From Microbacterium esteraromaticum (GTDB taxonomy: Bacteria > Actinomycetota > Actinomycetes > Actinomycetales > Microbacteriaceae), in contig NZ_JAFBBS010000001.1 in the NCBI RefSeq assembly GCF_016907315.1, positions 992,001 through 1,056,000 of the forward strand: 64,000 nt of DNA. The letters are read 5' to 3'. The position numbers and the translations under genes are program-made. Numbering within the stretch: the first letter of the stretch is position 1; every line of letters starts with the position of its first letter. Shown here piece after piece: positions 54,155-64,000 of this stretch. Below the pieces are notes generated by a model that did no database searches, was not told the origin of the DNA, and was given only the letters and a program-made list of their open reading frames with translations.

Positions 54155-54475
54155 TCAGCCGACTGCCGTGAAGATGTCGATGGAACCCGACTTCAGAGCC
54201 ACGATCGCGCGCTTGGTGTCCTTGCGCTTGCCGGTGCCGAAGCGGGTGCGGCGGGCCTTGCCGACGCGGTTGATCGTGTTGACCGAGGCCACCTTGACAC
54301 CGAAGATCTTCTCGATGGCGAGCTTGATCTCGGTCTTCGAGGCGCGCGGGTCGACGAGGAAGGTGTACTTGCCCTCGTCGATCAGGCCGTAGCTCTTCTC
54401 GGACACGACCGGTCCGAGGATGATGTCGCGCGGGTCCTTGTTCAGGGCCGTGGCGAGAACGTTCTGCTCGGTCAT
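54155..54475 (-). CDS. rplW: 50S ribosomal protein L23
   Basis: 106 aa, from [20 protein letters not shown]. Core: [40 protein letters not shown] and [18 protein letters not shown]. It docks trigger factor and SRP at the tunnel exit. It overlaps rplD by four bases. Confidence 0.98.
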   Translation of the reverse strand: MTEQNVLATALNKDPRDIILGPVVSEKSYGLIDEGKYTFLVDPRASKTEIKLAIEKIFGVKVASVNTINRVGKARRTRFGTGKRKDTKRAIVALKSGSIDIFTAVG

Positions 54476-55137
54476 GCCGAGACCTCCTCTGCGGTCGCAC
54501 CGGTCTTGGAGGCGATGAAGCCCTCGAGTGCGGCCTTGGTGAAGACGATGTCGTCGGAGACGACGACGTCGTAGGCGTTCAGCTGGTCGAAGCTGATCAG
54601 GTGAACGTTCGCGAGGTTGCGGACGCTCTTCGTGGTCAGCTCGTCGGTGCGCTCGATGACGACCAGCACGTTCTTCGACGGGGCGACGGTGGCCAGCAGG
54701 CCGGCCGCAGCCTTGGTCGAGGGGGTGCTGTCGGCGACGAAGGCCTCGACGGCGTGCAGACGCTCGCCGCGCAGACGGTCGCTCAGCGCGCCACGGAGGG
54801 CTGCGGCGATCATCTTCTTGGGGGTGCGCTGCGAGTAGTCGCGCGGCTGCGGGCCGTGGACCGTGCCACCACCGCGGTGCTGCGGCATGCGGATCGAGCC
54901 CTGACGGGCGTTACCCGTGCCCTTCTGCTTGAAGGGCTTGCTGCCGGAGCCGGACACGTCGCCACGAGTCTTCGTGGCGTGGGTGCCCTGACGCGCTGCT
55001 GCGAGCTGCGCGACGACGACCTGGTGGATCAGCGGGACGTTGGTCTCGACGTCGAAGATCGAGGCGGGCAGCTCGACCGAGCCTGCCTTCTTGCCGTCGA
55101 CCGACAGGACGTCGATTGCCAGAGTGGAGTCAGCCAT
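54472..55137 (-). CDS. rplD: 50S ribosomal protein L4
   Basis: 221 aa from [20 protein letters not shown]. The tunnel loop region reads [20 protein letters not shown] and [20 protein letters not shown]. In E. coli L4 also represses the S10 operon by binding its leader. 4 nt after rplC. Confidence 0.98.
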   Translation of the reverse strand: MADSTLAIDVLSVDGKKAGSVELPASIFDVETNVPLIHQVVVAQLAAARQGTHATKTRGDVSGSGSKPFKQKGTGNARQGSIRMPQHRGGGTVHGPQPRDYSQRTPKKMIAAALRGALSDRLRGERLHAVEAFVADSTPSTKAAAGLLATVAPSKNVLVVIERTDELTTKSVRNLANVHLISFDQLNAYDVVVSDDIVFTKAALEGFIASKTGATAEEVSA

Positions 55138-55141
55138 GAGA

Positions 55142-55801
55142 TCAGGCACCCTTCACTGCGTTGCGGACGTACACGATACGACCACGAGCACCGGGGACGG
55201 CGCCCTTGACGAGCATGAGTCCCTTCTCGGCGTCGATGGCGTGCACCGTGAGGTTGAGGACGGTCACGCGCTCGCCACCCATGCGGCCGGCCATGCGCAT
55301 GCCCTTGAACACGCGGCTCGGGGTCGACGATGCGCCGATCGAGCCGGGCTTGCGGTGGTTGCGGTGCGCACCGTGGGAGGCCGAGACGCCGGCGAAGTTG
55401 TGACGCTTCATGACACCGGCGGTGCCCTTGCCCTTGCTGGTGCCGACCACGTCAACCAGCTGGCCTGCCTCGAACACGCCGTCGAGCGTGAGCTCCTGGC
55501 CGAGCGAGTAGTCAGCGGCGTCCGCGGTGCGGATCTCGGTGACGTGGCGACGGGGGGTCACGCCTGCTGCCTCGAAGTGAGCGCTCAGCGGCTTGTTGAC
55601 CTTGCGGGGGTCGATCTGGCCGTAGGCGATCTGAACGGCGTTGTAGCCGTCCTTCTCGGGGGTGCGAACCTGGGTGACCACGTTCGGAGCCAGCTCGATG
55701 ACGGTCACGGGGATGAGCTTCCCGTTCTCGTTCCAGACCTGGGTCATGCCGAGCTTGGTGCCGAGCATGCCCTTGGAAATCTTTGCGTTGATGTCAACCA
55801 T
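55142..55801 (-). CDS. rplC: 50S ribosomal protein L3
   Basis: 219 aa. [20 protein letters not shown] at the start, and the long loop near the peptidyl transferase centre: [39 protein letters not shown]. 8 nt after rpsJ. Confidence 0.98.
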   Translation of the reverse strand: MVDINAKISKGMLGTKLGMTQVWNENGKLIPVTVIELAPNVVTQVRTPEKDGYNAVQIAYGQIDPRKVNKPLSAHFEAAGVTPRRHVTEIRTADAADYSLGQELTLDGVFEAGQLVDVVGTSKGKGTAGVMKRHNFAGVSASHGAHRNHRKPGSIGASSTPSRVFKGMRMAGRMGGERVTVLNLTVHAIDAEKGLMLVKGAVPGARGRIVYVRNAVKGA

Positions 55802-55809
55802 GGCGGACC

Positions 55810-56118
55810 TCAGAGCTTGATCTCGATGTTGACATCGGCGGGCAGGTCGAGACGCATCAGCGAGTCGACGGCCTTCGGCGTCGGGTCGACGATGTCGATC
55901 AGACGCTTGTGGGTGCGCATCTCGAAGTGCTCGCGGCTGTCCTTGTACTTGTGGGGCGACCGGATGACGCACACGACGTTCTTCTCGGTCGGAAGCGGCA
56001 CGGGGCCGACGACGGTCGCGCCCGCACGGGTCACGGTGTCGACGATCTTACGTGCCGACGTGTCGATGACCTCGTGGTCATACGACTTCAGGCGAATGCG
56101 GATCTTCTGTCCCGCCAT
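55810..56118 (-). CDS. rpsJ: 30S ribosomal protein S10
   Basis: 102 aa from [20 protein letters not shown]. Family parts: [20 protein letters not shown] and [16 protein letters not shown]10 is both a head protein of the 30S subunit and, with NusB, an antitermination factor. It is the first gene of the S10 operon, preceded by a leader of about 270 nt. Confidence 0.98.
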   Translation of the reverse strand: MAGQKIRIRLKSYDHEVIDTSARKIVDTVTRAGATVVGPVPLPTEKNVVCVIRSPHKYKDSREHFEMRTHKRLIDIVDPTPKAVDSLMRLDLPADVNIEIKL

Positions 56119-56391
56119 TGTCTGCTCTCTCTCTTCAGGCGTCGTACCGTCCGGAGCCGGGTGGCCCTGGGGCATTGGACGCACGATGGCGCTGTTGCGC
56201 CTTCGGCACTTGCGCACCGCTGTTCTGTTTTCACCATGAAGACGCCAGCAACGTGTGCTCGCGTCTTCGAGTGGGGCTTGTTCTGCTGTCCGCGGCCTAG
56301 AACCCTGCTGCGCCCTTCGGGAGGGGGCTGCCGCCTATGCACGTTCGTAACAGTGATTCCGCGCATCACGGAGAGCGCAGAAATGTGGAAC
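56119..56391 (-). promoter_or_regulatory. Long 5' leader of the S10 operon
   Basis: From the predicted start near 56391 to rpsJ there are about 273 nt with no gene. The RNA would contain GC-rich stems, among them a CCCTCCCGAAGGGC-type hairpin near 56310-56330 and repeated GCGCAGC/GCTGCC elements. A purine-rich GAGAGAGAGCAG lies before the rpsJ ATG. It may carry autoregulation by a ribosomal protein, as the E. coli S10 leader does through L4, but I do not recognise a known leader class. Confidence 0.45.
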
Positions 56392-56397
56392 CTGACT

Positions 56398-56426
56398 ATT
56401 CTGCCACGCGGATTCGGGCACCGCAA
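56398..56426 (-). promoter_or_regulatory. Predicted S10 operon promoter
   Basis: Minus strand TTGCGG (56421-56426), 17-bp spacer, CAGAAT (56398-56403). It follows the terminator-free space downstream of the small antitoxin-like gene's terminator (56485-56513). Confidence 0.6.
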
Positions 56427-56484
56427 ACCCGGGCGTGTCGCGCGTGATCCTGCGGGCTCAGACCCGGGCATCCGGACGCGCGAA

Positions 56485-56513
56485 GGGGTGGTGCGCCCCA
56501 GGCGCACCACCCC
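56485..56513 (-). terminator. Terminator after the antitoxin-like gene
   Basis: Perfect 13-bp stem GGGGTGGTGCGCC / GGCGCACCACCCC (56485-56497 with 56501-56513) with a 3-nt loop, 27 nt beyond the stop codon at 56541. It isolates the S10 operon promoter. Confidence 0.85.
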
Positions 56514-56540
56514 TCCTCGTCGCGCGGCGAACCGCGTCGG

Positions 56541-56753
56541 TCACTGGTTGCCGACGGCTCCGTCGGCCTTGTCGCGGATGTCGTCGATCTGGTCGGCGGC
56601 GCCGGGAGCGACCTTCTTCGCGAAGTCGGCGATCTCGTCGAGAACGCGATCGCTGATGTCCTCAGCCTGCTCGCTCTTGACCGCTTCGGCGATCTTGTCC
56701 TTGTTCTGCTCGAAAGCATCCTTGCCCTGGTTCACGAGATCCTCGATGCCCAT
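56541..56753 (-). CDS. Small MT0933-like putative antitoxin protein
   Basis: 70 aa, charged and helical (MGIEDLVNQGKDAFEQNKDK, ISDRVLDEIADFAKKVAPGA). The spacing of Lys/Asp/Ala and the length resemble the MT0933 (Rv0909-type) antitoxin family, though such amphipathic small proteins can also be stress proteins. GAGG lies upstream. No toxin gene is next to it; tuf is upstream with its own terminator and the S10 operon downstream, so it is a monocistronic unit. Confidence 0.65.
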   Translation of the reverse strand: MGIEDLVNQGKDAFEQNKDKIAEAVKSEQAEDISDRVLDEIADFAKKVAPGAADQIDDIRDKADGAVGNQ

Positions 56754-56847
56754 TGCTGTCCTCCCCTGTTGATGCGGCGCAGCGTCCCTGCGCCCCCTCA
56801 TTTCTACGCGATGCAGGCGACTCCTGTCGAGCACCGCGTGATACGCA

Positions 56848-56885
56848 GAAAGAGGGGCCGGACCCGAAGGTCCGACCCCTCTTTC
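56848..56885 (-). terminator. Terminator after tuf
   Basis: Stem 56848-56863 with 56870-56885, 16 bp with one G-U-type mismatch, loop CCGAAG, 13 nt after the tuf stop. The GAAAGAGG end gives a short U-rich tail on the minus-strand RNA. Confidence 0.85.
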
Positions 56886-56898
56886 GAGAAGCAGATGC

Positions 56899-58092
<1,194 letters not shown>

Positions 58093-58206
58093 TGGGTCCT
58101 CCTCAGGACGTTCGTGTAGAGATCGCCGGGCACTGGATTGTGACCGGCTCCCTACGGGTTTCGGTTTCTCAGTTTAGTAGAGAGTGAATGTGAAGTTGTG
58201 GGGTGT

Positions 58207-58234
58207 GGGGATGCCGTGCGGGCACGGCATCCCC
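58207..58234 (-). terminator. Hairpin between fusA and tuf
   Basis: GGGGATGCCGTGC (58207-58219) and its complement (58222-58234) form a 13-bp perfect stem, 9 nt beyond the fusA stop. It may end or reduce read-through, consistent with a separate tuf promoter in 58093-58206. Confidence 0.7.
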
Positions 58235-58243
58235 AGGAAGGGC

Positions 58244-60358
58244 TTACTCGCCCTTGGCCTTCTGGATGATCTCATCCGCAACAGCGCGCGGGACCTCAGA
58301 GTAGCTGTCGAACTCCATGGAGTACACAGCGCGACCCGAGGTCTTCGAGCGCAGGTCGCCGATGTAGCCGAACATCTCGGACAGCGGCACCGAAGCGCGC
58401 ACCACCTTGACGCCCTGCGCGTCCTCCATCGACTGGATCTGTCCGCGACGCGAGTTCAGGTCGCCGATGACGTCGCCCATGTACTCCTCGGGAGTACGCA
58501 CCTCGACCGCCATGAGCGGCTCGAGCAGCACAGGGTTGGCACGGCGAGCGGCCTCCTTGAAGCCCATGGAGCCCGCGATCTTGAACGCCATCTCCGAGGA
58601 GTCGACGTCGTGCGCTGCACCGTCGACGATGGTCGCCTTGACGCCCACCATCGGGTAGCCGGCGAGCACGCCGACGTTCATCGCGTCCTGGAAACCGGCG
58701 TCGATCGAGCCGATGTACTCACGCGGGATGCGTCCACCGGTGACGGAGTTGACGAACTCGTACGTCTTCTCGCCGTCGAGGTCGAGCGGCTCGATGTTGA
58801 ACTGGATCTTCGCGAACTGACCCGATCCACCGGTCTGCTTCTTGTGCGTGTAGTCGTGCTTCTCGACGGCCTTGCGGATCGTCTCGCGGTAGGCCACCTG
58901 GGGCTTTCCGACGTTCGCCTCGACGCGGAACTCGCGCTTCATGCGGTCGACGAGGATGTCGAGGTGCAGCTCGCCCATGCCCTTGATGGTCGTCTGACCG
59001 GTCTCGGGGTTGAGCTCGGTGCGGAAGGTCGGGTCCTCTTCAGCGAGCTTCTGGATCGCGAGACCCAGCTTCTCCTGGTCGGCCTTGGTCTTCGGCTCGA
59101 TCGCGACCTCGATCACCGGCTCGGGGAACGTCATCGACTCGAGCACGACGGGCGCAGCCGGGTCGGCGAGGGTGTCACCGGTGGTGGTGTCCTTCAGGCC
59201 GATGACGGCGTAGATGTTGCCCGCGGTGAGCTCGTCGACCGGGTTCTCCTTGTTGGCGTGCATCTGGAAGATCTTTCCGATGCGCTCCTTCTTGCCCTTG
59301 GTCGAGTTGACCACGGCGGAGCCCGAGTCGAGGTGACCCGAGTACACGCGGACGTAGGTCAGACGACCGAAGAACGGGTGCACGGCGACCTTGAAGGCGA
59401 GAGCCGAGAACGGGTCGTTCGCGTCGGGGTGACGCTCGATGACCTTCTCCTCGTCCTTCGGGTCGTGAGCCTCGATGGCACCGACGTCGAGGGGGTTGGG
59501 GAGGAAGTCGATGACTGCGTCGAGCATCGGCTGCACGCCGCGGTTCTTGAACGCCGAGCCGCAGAGGACCGGGTAGATCTCGTTGGCGACGACCATCTTG
59601 CGGATGGCGCCCTTGATCTCGGCGATCGTCAGCTCTTCGCCGCCGAAGAACTTCTCGAGCAGAGCGTCGTCGGTCTCGGCGACGGTCTCGAGCAGCTGCT
59701 GGCGGTACTCCTCGGCCTTCTCCTGAAGGTCGGCGGGGATGTCCTGCACCTCGTACGAGGCGCCCATGGTCACGTCACCCTTGGCATCGCCGGGCCAGAC
59801 CAGCGCGCGCATCTCGATGAGGTCCACGACGCCGATGAAGTCGCTCTCGGCGCCGATCGGGAGCTGCAGCACGAGCGGCTTGGCACCCAGACGGTTCACG
59901 ATGGTGTCAACGGTGTAGTAGAAGTCGGCGCCCAGCTTGTCCATCTTGTTGACGAAGCAGATGCGGGGAACGCCGTACTTGTCGGCCTGACGCCACACGG
60001 TCTCGGACTGGGGCTCGACGCCCTCCTTGCCGTCGAAGACGGCGACAGCGCCGTCGAGCACGCGCAGCGAGCGCTCGACCTCGACGGTGAAGTCCACGTG
60101 ACCGGGGGTGTCGATGATGTTGATCTGGTTCTTGTTCCAGAAGCAGGTCACGGCGGCCGACGTGATCGTGATGCCGCGCTCCTTCTCCTGCTCCATCCAG
60201 TCCGTCGTCGACGCGCCGTCGTGGGTCTCGCCGAGCTTGTGGTTGACACCCGTGTAGAACAGGATGCGCTCGGTGGTGGTGGTCTTGCCGGCATCGATGT
60301 GGGCCATGATGCCGATGTTGCGGACCTTGCTCAGGTCGGTGAGCACTTCTTGTGCCAC
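58244..60358 (-). CDS. fusA: Elongation factor G
   Basis: 704 aa, full length. G motifs: [52 protein letters not shown], and [14 protein letters not shown]. Domain IV has [20 protein letters not shown] and the C-terminal part [20 protein letters not shown]. It moves tRNA and mRNA on the ribosome. It follows rpsG by 77 nt with a hairpin in between. Confidence 0.99.
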   Translation of the reverse strand: MAQEVLTDLSKVRNIGIMAHIDAGKTTTTERILFYTGVNHKLGETHDGASTTDWMEQEKERGITITSAAVTCFWNKNQINIIDTPGHVDFTVEVERSLRVLDGAVAVFDGKEGVEPQSETVWRQADKYGVPRICFVNKMDKLGADFYYTVDTIVNRLGAKPLVLQLPIGAESDFIGVVDLIEMRALVWPGDAKGDVTMGASYEVQDIPADLQEKAEEYRQQLLETVAETDDALLEKFFGGEELTIAEIKGAIRKMVVANEIYPVLCGSAFKNRGVQPMLDAVIDFLPNPLDVGAIEAHDPKDEEKVIERHPDANDPFSALAFKVAVHPFFGRLTYVRVYSGHLDSGSAVVNSTKGKKERIGKIFQMHANKENPVDELTAGNIYAVIGLKDTTTGDTLADPAAPVVLESMTFPEPVIEVAIEPKTKADQEKLGLAIQKLAEEDPTFRTELNPETGQTTIKGMGELHLDILVDRMKREFRVEANVGKPQVAYRETIRKAVEKHDYTHKKQTGGSGQFAKIQFNIEPLDLDGEKTYEFVNSVTGGRIPREYIGSIDAGFQDAMNVGVLAGYPMVGVKATIVDGAAHDVDSSEMAFKIAGSMGFKEAARRANPVLLEPLMAVEVRTPEEYMGDVIGDLNSRRGQIQSMEDAQGVKVVRASVPLSEMFGYIGDLRSKTSGRAVYSMEFDSYSEVPRAVADEIIQKAKGE

Positions 60359-60400
60359 GGGGGTTCCTCCGGGATGGTTCAGGAACGAACAGAGAGTGGG

Positions 60401-60428
60401 AGCGGATGCCGCATCAGCGGCATCCGCT
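60401..60428 (-). terminator. Hairpin between rpsG and fusA (weak attenuator)
   Basis: AGCGGATGCCGC (60401-60412) pairs with GCGGCATCCGCT (60417-60428), loop ATCA, 7 nt after the rpsG stop. Being inside the str operon, it is more likely an attenuator or RNA-processing site than a full terminator. Confidence 0.45.
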
Positions 60429-60435
60429 CAGCCCT

Positions 60436-60906
60436 TTACCAGCGGTAGTGGGCGAAGGCGCGGTTCGACTCGGCCATCTTGTGGGTGTCCTCGCGGCGCT
60501 TGACCGCGGCTCCCAGGCCGTTCGACGCGTCGAGGATCTCGTTCTGCAGGCGCTCGGTCATCGTCTTCTCACGACGGCCCTTCGCGTAGCTGACAAGCCA
60601 GCGCAGCGCGAGGGTGTTCGCGCGGTGCGGCTTGACCTCGACGGGAACCTGGTAGGTCGAGCCGCCGACGCGGCGGCTGCGGACCTCGAGGGTCGGGCGC
60701 ACGTTGTCGAGCGCCTTCTTGAGGGTGGCGACGGCGTCCTGGCCGTTCTTCGCCTCGACGCCGCGGAGGGCGCCGTACACGATGGACTCGGCGAGCGACT
60801 TCTTGCCGTCGACGAGGATCTTGTTCACCAGCGAGGTGACGATCGGAGCGCCGTAGACCGGGTCGTTGACGACGGGGCGCTTGGGTGCGGGTCCCTTACG
60901 AGGCAT
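60436..60906 (-). CDS. rpsG: 30S ribosomal protein S7
   Basis: 156 aa, standard length. [20 protein letters not shown] at the start; [20 protein letters not shown] and [20 protein letters not shown] at the end. S7 starts assembly of the 30S head and in E. coli is the str operon repressor. 5 nt after rpsL. Confidence 0.98.
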   Translation of the reverse strand: MPRKGPAPKRPVVNDPVYGAPIVTSLVNKILVDGKKSLAESIVYGALRGVEAKNGQDAVATLKKALDNVRPTLEVRSRRVGGSTYQVPVEVKPHRANTLALRWLVSYAKGRREKTMTERLQNEILDASNGLGAAVKRREDTHKMAESNRAFAHYRW

Positions 60907-60911
60907 CTGAC

Positions 60912-61280
60912 TCAGCCCTTCTTCGCGCCGTAGCGGGAACGAGCCTGCTTACGGTTCTTCACTGCCTGGGTGTCGAGCGCACCACGGACGATCTTGTAGC
61001 GGACACCGGGGAGGTCCTTCACACGACCACCGCGGACGAGCACGAGCGAGTGCTCCTGCAGGTTGTGGCCCTCACCGGGGATGTAGGCGGTCACCTCGGT
61101 GCCGTTGCGGAGCTTCACACGAGCGACCTTGCGCATCGCCGAGTTCGGCTTCTTCGGGGTGGTGGTGTACACGCGGGTGCACACGCCGGCCTGCTGCGGG
61201 TTCGCCTTCAGGGCGGGCGCCTTGGTCTTCGAGACCTTGGGCGAGCGTCCCTTGCGAACCAACTGCTGAATAGTTGGCAC
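60912..61280 (-). CDS. rpsL: 30S ribosomal protein S12
   Basis: 122 aa. The decoding loop [20 protein letters not shown] and [20 protein letters not shown] carry the lysines where streptomycin resistance mutations are known (K43 and K88 in E. coli numbering); both are the sensitive-type lysine, PKKPNS, and the [12 protein letters not shown] region is intact. It is the first gene of rpsL-rpsG-fusA-tuf. 61281-61495 upstream holds no gene; I see no confident promoter there. Confidence 0.99.
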   Translation of the reverse strand: MPTIQQLVRKGRSPKVSKTKAPALKANPQQAGVCTRVYTTTPKKPNSAMRKVARVKLRNGTEVTAYIPGEGHNLQEHSLVLVRGGRVKDLPGVRYKIVRGALDTQAVKNRKQARSRYGAKKG

Positions 61281-61495
61281 GTTCTCTCCTCATAGTGCTG
61301 CACGGTGACAGCGTGATGGGTTTCACATCATGACCCACCGGCTCGACAGAGGAGTCGGGCTTTTGGTGTGATGGGTATGCCGTGGGGGCGAACCGACGGT
61401 GCCGGCGCCCTGCGTGCGCGCACAGTCGTGCACACACCCGATCAAGTGTAAGGGCGCGGGGCCGTGGCGGTCAAATGAGCAGAGCGGATGCTGTG

Positions 61496-62143
61496 CTACG
61501 GAGTGTCGGGGTCGAACGGCGAGTCGAGCGCCTCGCTCAGCTCGGCCAGCATGGCCTCGATCTGCGGCTCGACGTACTGCGAGATCGCCGCCTGCACGTT
61601 CAGCCGGTGGCGGAGCAGGAGACCGCAGATCTCGCGCCCGATCATGTTCGCGTAGTCGTCTGCGAGCGCCACCTCCTGGCGCAGAGCGGCCTTGGCGTCC
61701 TCCGACAGCGGGGGCAGGGGCGGGAGCTCCGCGGCCGCCTCGTCCGCTATGCCCGCGACGGTGAAGAGGAAAGGCGCTCCCGGCAGGGGGTCGGGATCGA
61801 GGGGCATCCCCTCGTACTCGGGATCGAGCCCCTCCCCCGGGCGGTAGGCGCGCGATCGGTTGCGGTCGGCCTGATGGTCGAGCTCGGCCTGGAGCATCGG
61901 GAGGTTTCGCGCCGTGTACTCGGCGACGGCTTGATCGACGATCGACTTGATGCGGGTGGAGAGCCCGTGCTGCACGCCATGCGGAACGTTGCCGCCGATG
62001 CCGACCGCCGAGAGAATCGGAGAGCCGAGGCAGCGGCGGCATGGTGCCACACGCCCGCGGTGCGTCGCCGGCGCCCAGCGCGGCACCCAGCGCAGCCAGG
62101 CCTCGACGGCCTGGTCGACCTGAGACTCCAGCGACCTCTCCAC
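61496..62143 (-). CDS. Hypothetical protein with an N-terminal CxxC motif
   Basis: 215 aa from GTG (VERSLESQVDQAVEAWLRWV). A TACTCT -10-like box ends 6 nt before this GTG, fitting a leaderless mRNA. The N-terminal ~45 residues hold APCRRCLGSPIL; the middle is charged (DHQADRNRSRAYRPGEGLDP) and the rest helical (LRQEVALADDYANMIGREIC, YVEPQIEAMLAELSEAL). No membrane span. I do not recognise the family. It is divergent in neither direction: it runs the same way as rpsL and lies upstream of it. Confidence 0.75.
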   Translation of the reverse strand: MERSLESQVDQAVEAWLRWVPRWAPATHRGRVAPCRRCLGSPILSAVGIGGNVPHGVQHGLSTRIKSIVDQAVAEYTARNLPMLQAELDHQADRNRSRAYRPGEGLDPEYEGMPLDPDPLPGAPFLFTVAGIADEAAAELPPLPPLSEDAKAALRQEVALADDYANMIGREICGLLLRHRLNVQAAISQYVEPQIEAMLAELSEALDSPFDPDTP

Positions 62144-62202
62144 GAATACAGAGTAGGGCCGTGATCGCCGCAGACGGCGCTTTCCCCGGGGCGGCGCGTC
62201 CG

Positions 62203-62694
62203 TCACTCCGCGTCGTCGCGCTCCCACGGCCAGCGGGGGGCGCCGGATCGTGAGCGGCGCAGGGCGACCGCGATCCAGCCCGCGATCAGGGCAGCCACGA
62301 TGACCACCGCGCTCGACCCTCGGACGACGATCTGCGAGGCCGCAGCGACGGCGTGCGCGATGCCGGCGCCGCCGATGAGTGCCGAGAGCCAGACAGCGCC
62401 GAGATGCGCGAGGGCCGTGGCGACGGCGATCAGCACGACCGCCCCGAACGAGGGCAGGTCGCGGCGCAGCAGCGGTGCCGACAGCGCGGCGAAGACCACG
62501 ATCGCCACCGCCATCCCCATCACTCCGGGCCAGAGGGTGAGACCTTCGACGGCGATGATGTCGATGTCGGCGAAGTACGACAGCATCCCGAGGCCGAGGA
62601 TCGAGAAGGCGGCGAAGCAGACCCCGCCGACGACTCCGGCGAGAAAAGCAGAGACCCCCTCCGGCGCGGGGCCGTGGGGGTCTCTGGTGGTCAT
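62203..62694 (-). CDS. Small membrane protein of unknown function (four spans)
   Basis: 163 aa with four hydrophobic helices (SAFLAGVVGGVCFAAFSILG, LTLWPGVMGMAVAIVVFAAL, FGAVVLIAVATALAHLGAVW, AVVIVAALIAGWIAVALRR). The ends are charged and cytosolic-looking. No family is recognised. 15 nt after the stop of the next upstream membrane gene, so the two may be co-transcribed. Confidence 0.75.
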   Translation of the reverse strand: MTTRDPHGPAPEGVSAFLAGVVGGVCFAAFSILGLGMLSYFADIDIIAVEGLTLWPGVMGMAVAIVVFAALSAPLLRRDLPSFGAVVLIAVATALAHLGAVWLSALIGGAGIAHAVAAASQIVVRGSSAVVIVAALIAGWIAVALRRSRSGAPRWPWERDDAE

Positions 62695-62709
62695 GCCGTC
62701 ACCTTACGC

Positions 62710-63846
62710 TCATCGAAGAGCTGCGGGGCCGGCTTCGAGCGTGCGCTCGTACTCGGCCTGCGCCTCGGCGTTGAGCGCCTTCTTCTTGGCCCCGCTGCGG
62801 GCGACCCAGGCGCCGAACCAGATCGTGAGCTCACGGGCGAAGATGAACGATGCGATCGCGAGCGGGGCGAGCAGCGACTCGTTGACGACCTCGGCCGACT
62901 CGGTGGCGGTGATGCGCCAGAACGGCTCCTGGAAGAGCTGCCCGAGGATGTATCCGCCGTAGGTCGCGATCGCCACGAACAGTCCGAGGGTGACCCACTT
63001 GCCCCAGCGGGCGCGGTTGATGAACGCGCCGAGCAGCCAGAAGGCGAGGAAGAAGACCACGACGGGCACCCAGAACGACCAGGTGGTGAGCGGTGCGAGA
63101 GCTGCGGTGCCGACGTTCGCGGTCGTGACGTCGCCGCTCAGCGCGCCGAAGCCGAGGATCGCGCCGAGGTAGAGGATCGCGAACGCGAGGGCTGCCAGCA
63201 GGCCGATGGCACCCGCGGTTCCGCGGTTGCCCAGCTCGCGAGGCGGCTCGGGCGCCTGCACGAAGATCGGCTGCGGGGCAGCGGGAGGCGCGACGGGCTC
63301 GGCGGGCACGACCCGCGTCTCGGCCGAGTGGTCGACGGGCGCCGCGTAGGCGGTGTCGGCGACCGTCGGGTGGTGCTCGCGGTCGGTGTCGATCACCCGT
63401 GTCGCTTCGGCGTCGGTGTCAGCGGTCGAGACGTGTGCGGAGCTGTCGGATGCGTCGCGGAGAGACCCGTCGCGGTGGGTGTCGACACGGGCGGCATCCA
63501 GGCGGTGCGCGTCGCCACGGTCGGCGTCGAGACGGTCTGCGTCGGCGGGCACGGCGTCTGCACGGTCGATGTCGGCACGGTCGGTGTCGACGCGGTCGGC
63601 GTCGGCACGGCCGGCGTCGGCGGGGTCGCGGGTCACGGCGGGCTCGGTCGAGCCGAAGGTGCCGGGGTGGTCGCGCTCGGCCGCCTCGAAGGCCGCCAGG
63701 TCGGGATCGACGGGACCTGCCGCAGCATCCGTCCGCGGCACGTCAGCGCGGGCTGCGGCGGCGGCGTCGAGTCCCTCGTTGGCGCGGCCGACGACGTCGT
63801 CCACGTCGTGGTGCTGCTCGTTCTTGGGAACCTCGGGGTCGCTCAT
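62710..63846 (-). CDS. Membrane protein with an acidic, repeat-containing N-terminal half
   Basis: 378 aa. Residues ~1-195 are polar and acidic, with a run of nine 5-residue repeats (about 81-125). The second half has about four membrane helices (GAIGLLAALAFAILYLGAIL, TWSFWVPVVVFFLAFWLLGA, WVTLGLFVAIATYGGYILGQ, LLAPLAIASFIFARELTIWF). The charged N-terminal half probably lies in the cytoplasm. Function unknown. It shares its strand and close spacing with the 163-aa membrane protein downstream. Confidence 0.78.
   Translation of the reverse strand: MSDPEVPKNEQHHDVDDVVGRANEGLDAAAAARADVPRTDAAAGPVDPDLAAFEAAERDHPGTFGSTEPAVTRDPADAGRADADRVDTDRADIDRADAVPADADRLDADRGDAHRLDAARVDTHRDGSLRDASDSSAHVSTADTDAEATRVIDTDREHHPTVADTAYAAPVDHSAETRVVPAEPVAPPAAPQPIFVQAPEPPRELGNRGTAGAIGLLAALAFAILYLGAILGFGALSGDVTTANVGTAALAPLTTWSFWVPVVVFFLAFWLLGAFINRARWGKWVTLGLFVAIATYGGYILGQLFQEPFWRITATESAEVVNESLLAPLAIASFIFARELTIWFGAWVARSGAKKKALNAEAQAEYERTLEAGPAALR
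63474..63608 (-). repeat. Array of 15-bp coding repeats (nine D-x-x-R-x pentapeptide units)
   Basis: Read on the minus strand the units are DADRV, DTDRA, DIDRA, DAVPA, DADRL, DADRG, DAHRL, DAARV and DTHRD. The underlying DNA repeats with a 15-bp period (GACGCCGACCGNGTC type), so it arose by local duplication. One unit (DAVPA) is degenerate. Confidence 0.85.
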
Positions 63847-63953
63847 GTGATCGCCTCTCGTGATAGGTGCACACCGAGGTTAGCGCCGCGGGCGACGCGC
63901 ACAGCGCAGGCGTGCCGATGTGTCCGGGATATCGGCATCCGTCAGGGTCCGCG

Positions 63954-64000
63954 TCAGCGCGGCACGGTGCCGTCGAGCAGATGCCCGACCATGAACAGCA
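63954..64000 (-). CDS. 3' end of an unidentified gene (partial)
   Basis: A minus-strand frame enters from the window edge and ends LFMVGHLLDGTVPR followed by TGA. It would lie upstream of the repeat-containing membrane gene. Such an ending is common in TetR-type regulators, but ~15 residues do not identify it. Confidence 0.35.
   Translation of the reverse strand, partial: LFMVGHLLDGTVPR

Noticed and set aside
63474..63608. 15-bp repeats as an integration or mobile-element signature
   Set aside because: They keep the reading frame, code for regular D-x-x-R-x units and have no transposase or integrase nearby.

Overview
The window comes from a high-GC Gram-positive chromosome, most likely a Microbacteriaceae actinobacterium close to Microbacterium. 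This rests on third-position GC/CG codon bias, frequent GTG/TTG starts, several apparently leaderless genes, Ala/Lys/acidic extensions on ribosomal proteins, a RamB-type regulator beside the glyoxylate genes, and a tRNA-Trp-secE-nusG-rplK-rplA cluster. The genus is an inference. I saw no insertion sequence, phage, integrase or CRISPR array.

Layout. (1) 1-3.2 kb, minus strand: 5' part of a polar amino-acid-type ABC binding lipoprotein, then rplA, rplK, nusG, secE and tRNA-Trp, with strong terminators after rplA and nusG. (2) 3.4-8.1 kb, plus: a coupled pair encoding a divergent HSP90-family ATPase and a 929-aa TPR protein. (3) 8.3-18.1 kb: a putrescine/GABA catabolic block on the minus strand (aminotransferase, flavin amine oxidase, universal stress protein, APC permease, two aldehyde dehydrogenases) with a divergent PucR-type regulator. 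(4) 18.3-24.6 kb: a membrane protein, a RamB-like regulator divergent from aceB-aceA (glyoxylate shunt), and an RraA-like protein. (5) 24.7-28.5 kb: aspartate aminotransferase, convergent with a VOC protein, murB and two hot-dog dehydratases. (6) 28.6-39.5 kb, accessory: a secreted GH31 enzyme with carbohydrate-binding modules, a TauE/SafE exporter, a tctCBA tricarboxylate transporter, a divergent sensor-regulator fusion, and an acyl-CoA ligase.

(7) 39.6-61.3 kb, minus: the core translation block, read from 61 kb down: rpsL-rpsG-fusA-tuf, a small antitoxin-like gene, the S10 operon (rpsJ to rpsQ), the spc operon (rplN to secY-adk-map), a DsbA-like protein, infA-rpmJ-rpsM-rpsK-rpoA-rplQ. rpsN/rpsZ is absent between rplE and rpsH. 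(8) 61.5-64 kb: one hypothetical and two membrane proteins, one carrying nine pentapeptide D-x-x-R-x type repeats, and a partial gene at the edge.

How the parts work together. The putrescine block forms a plausible complete route: uptake, oxidation to 4-aminobutanal, oxidation to GABA, transamination, and succinate semialdehyde to succinate. aceBA would let the cell grow on the resulting or other C2 units. The tct/ligase block would import a carboxylate and activate it with CoA. Its regulator is the most unusual object here: an apparent in-frame union of a CitA-type membrane sensor with the DNA-binding end of a CitB-type response regulator, lacking both kinase and receiver domains, with two direct repeats 21 bp apart in the divergent promoter region.
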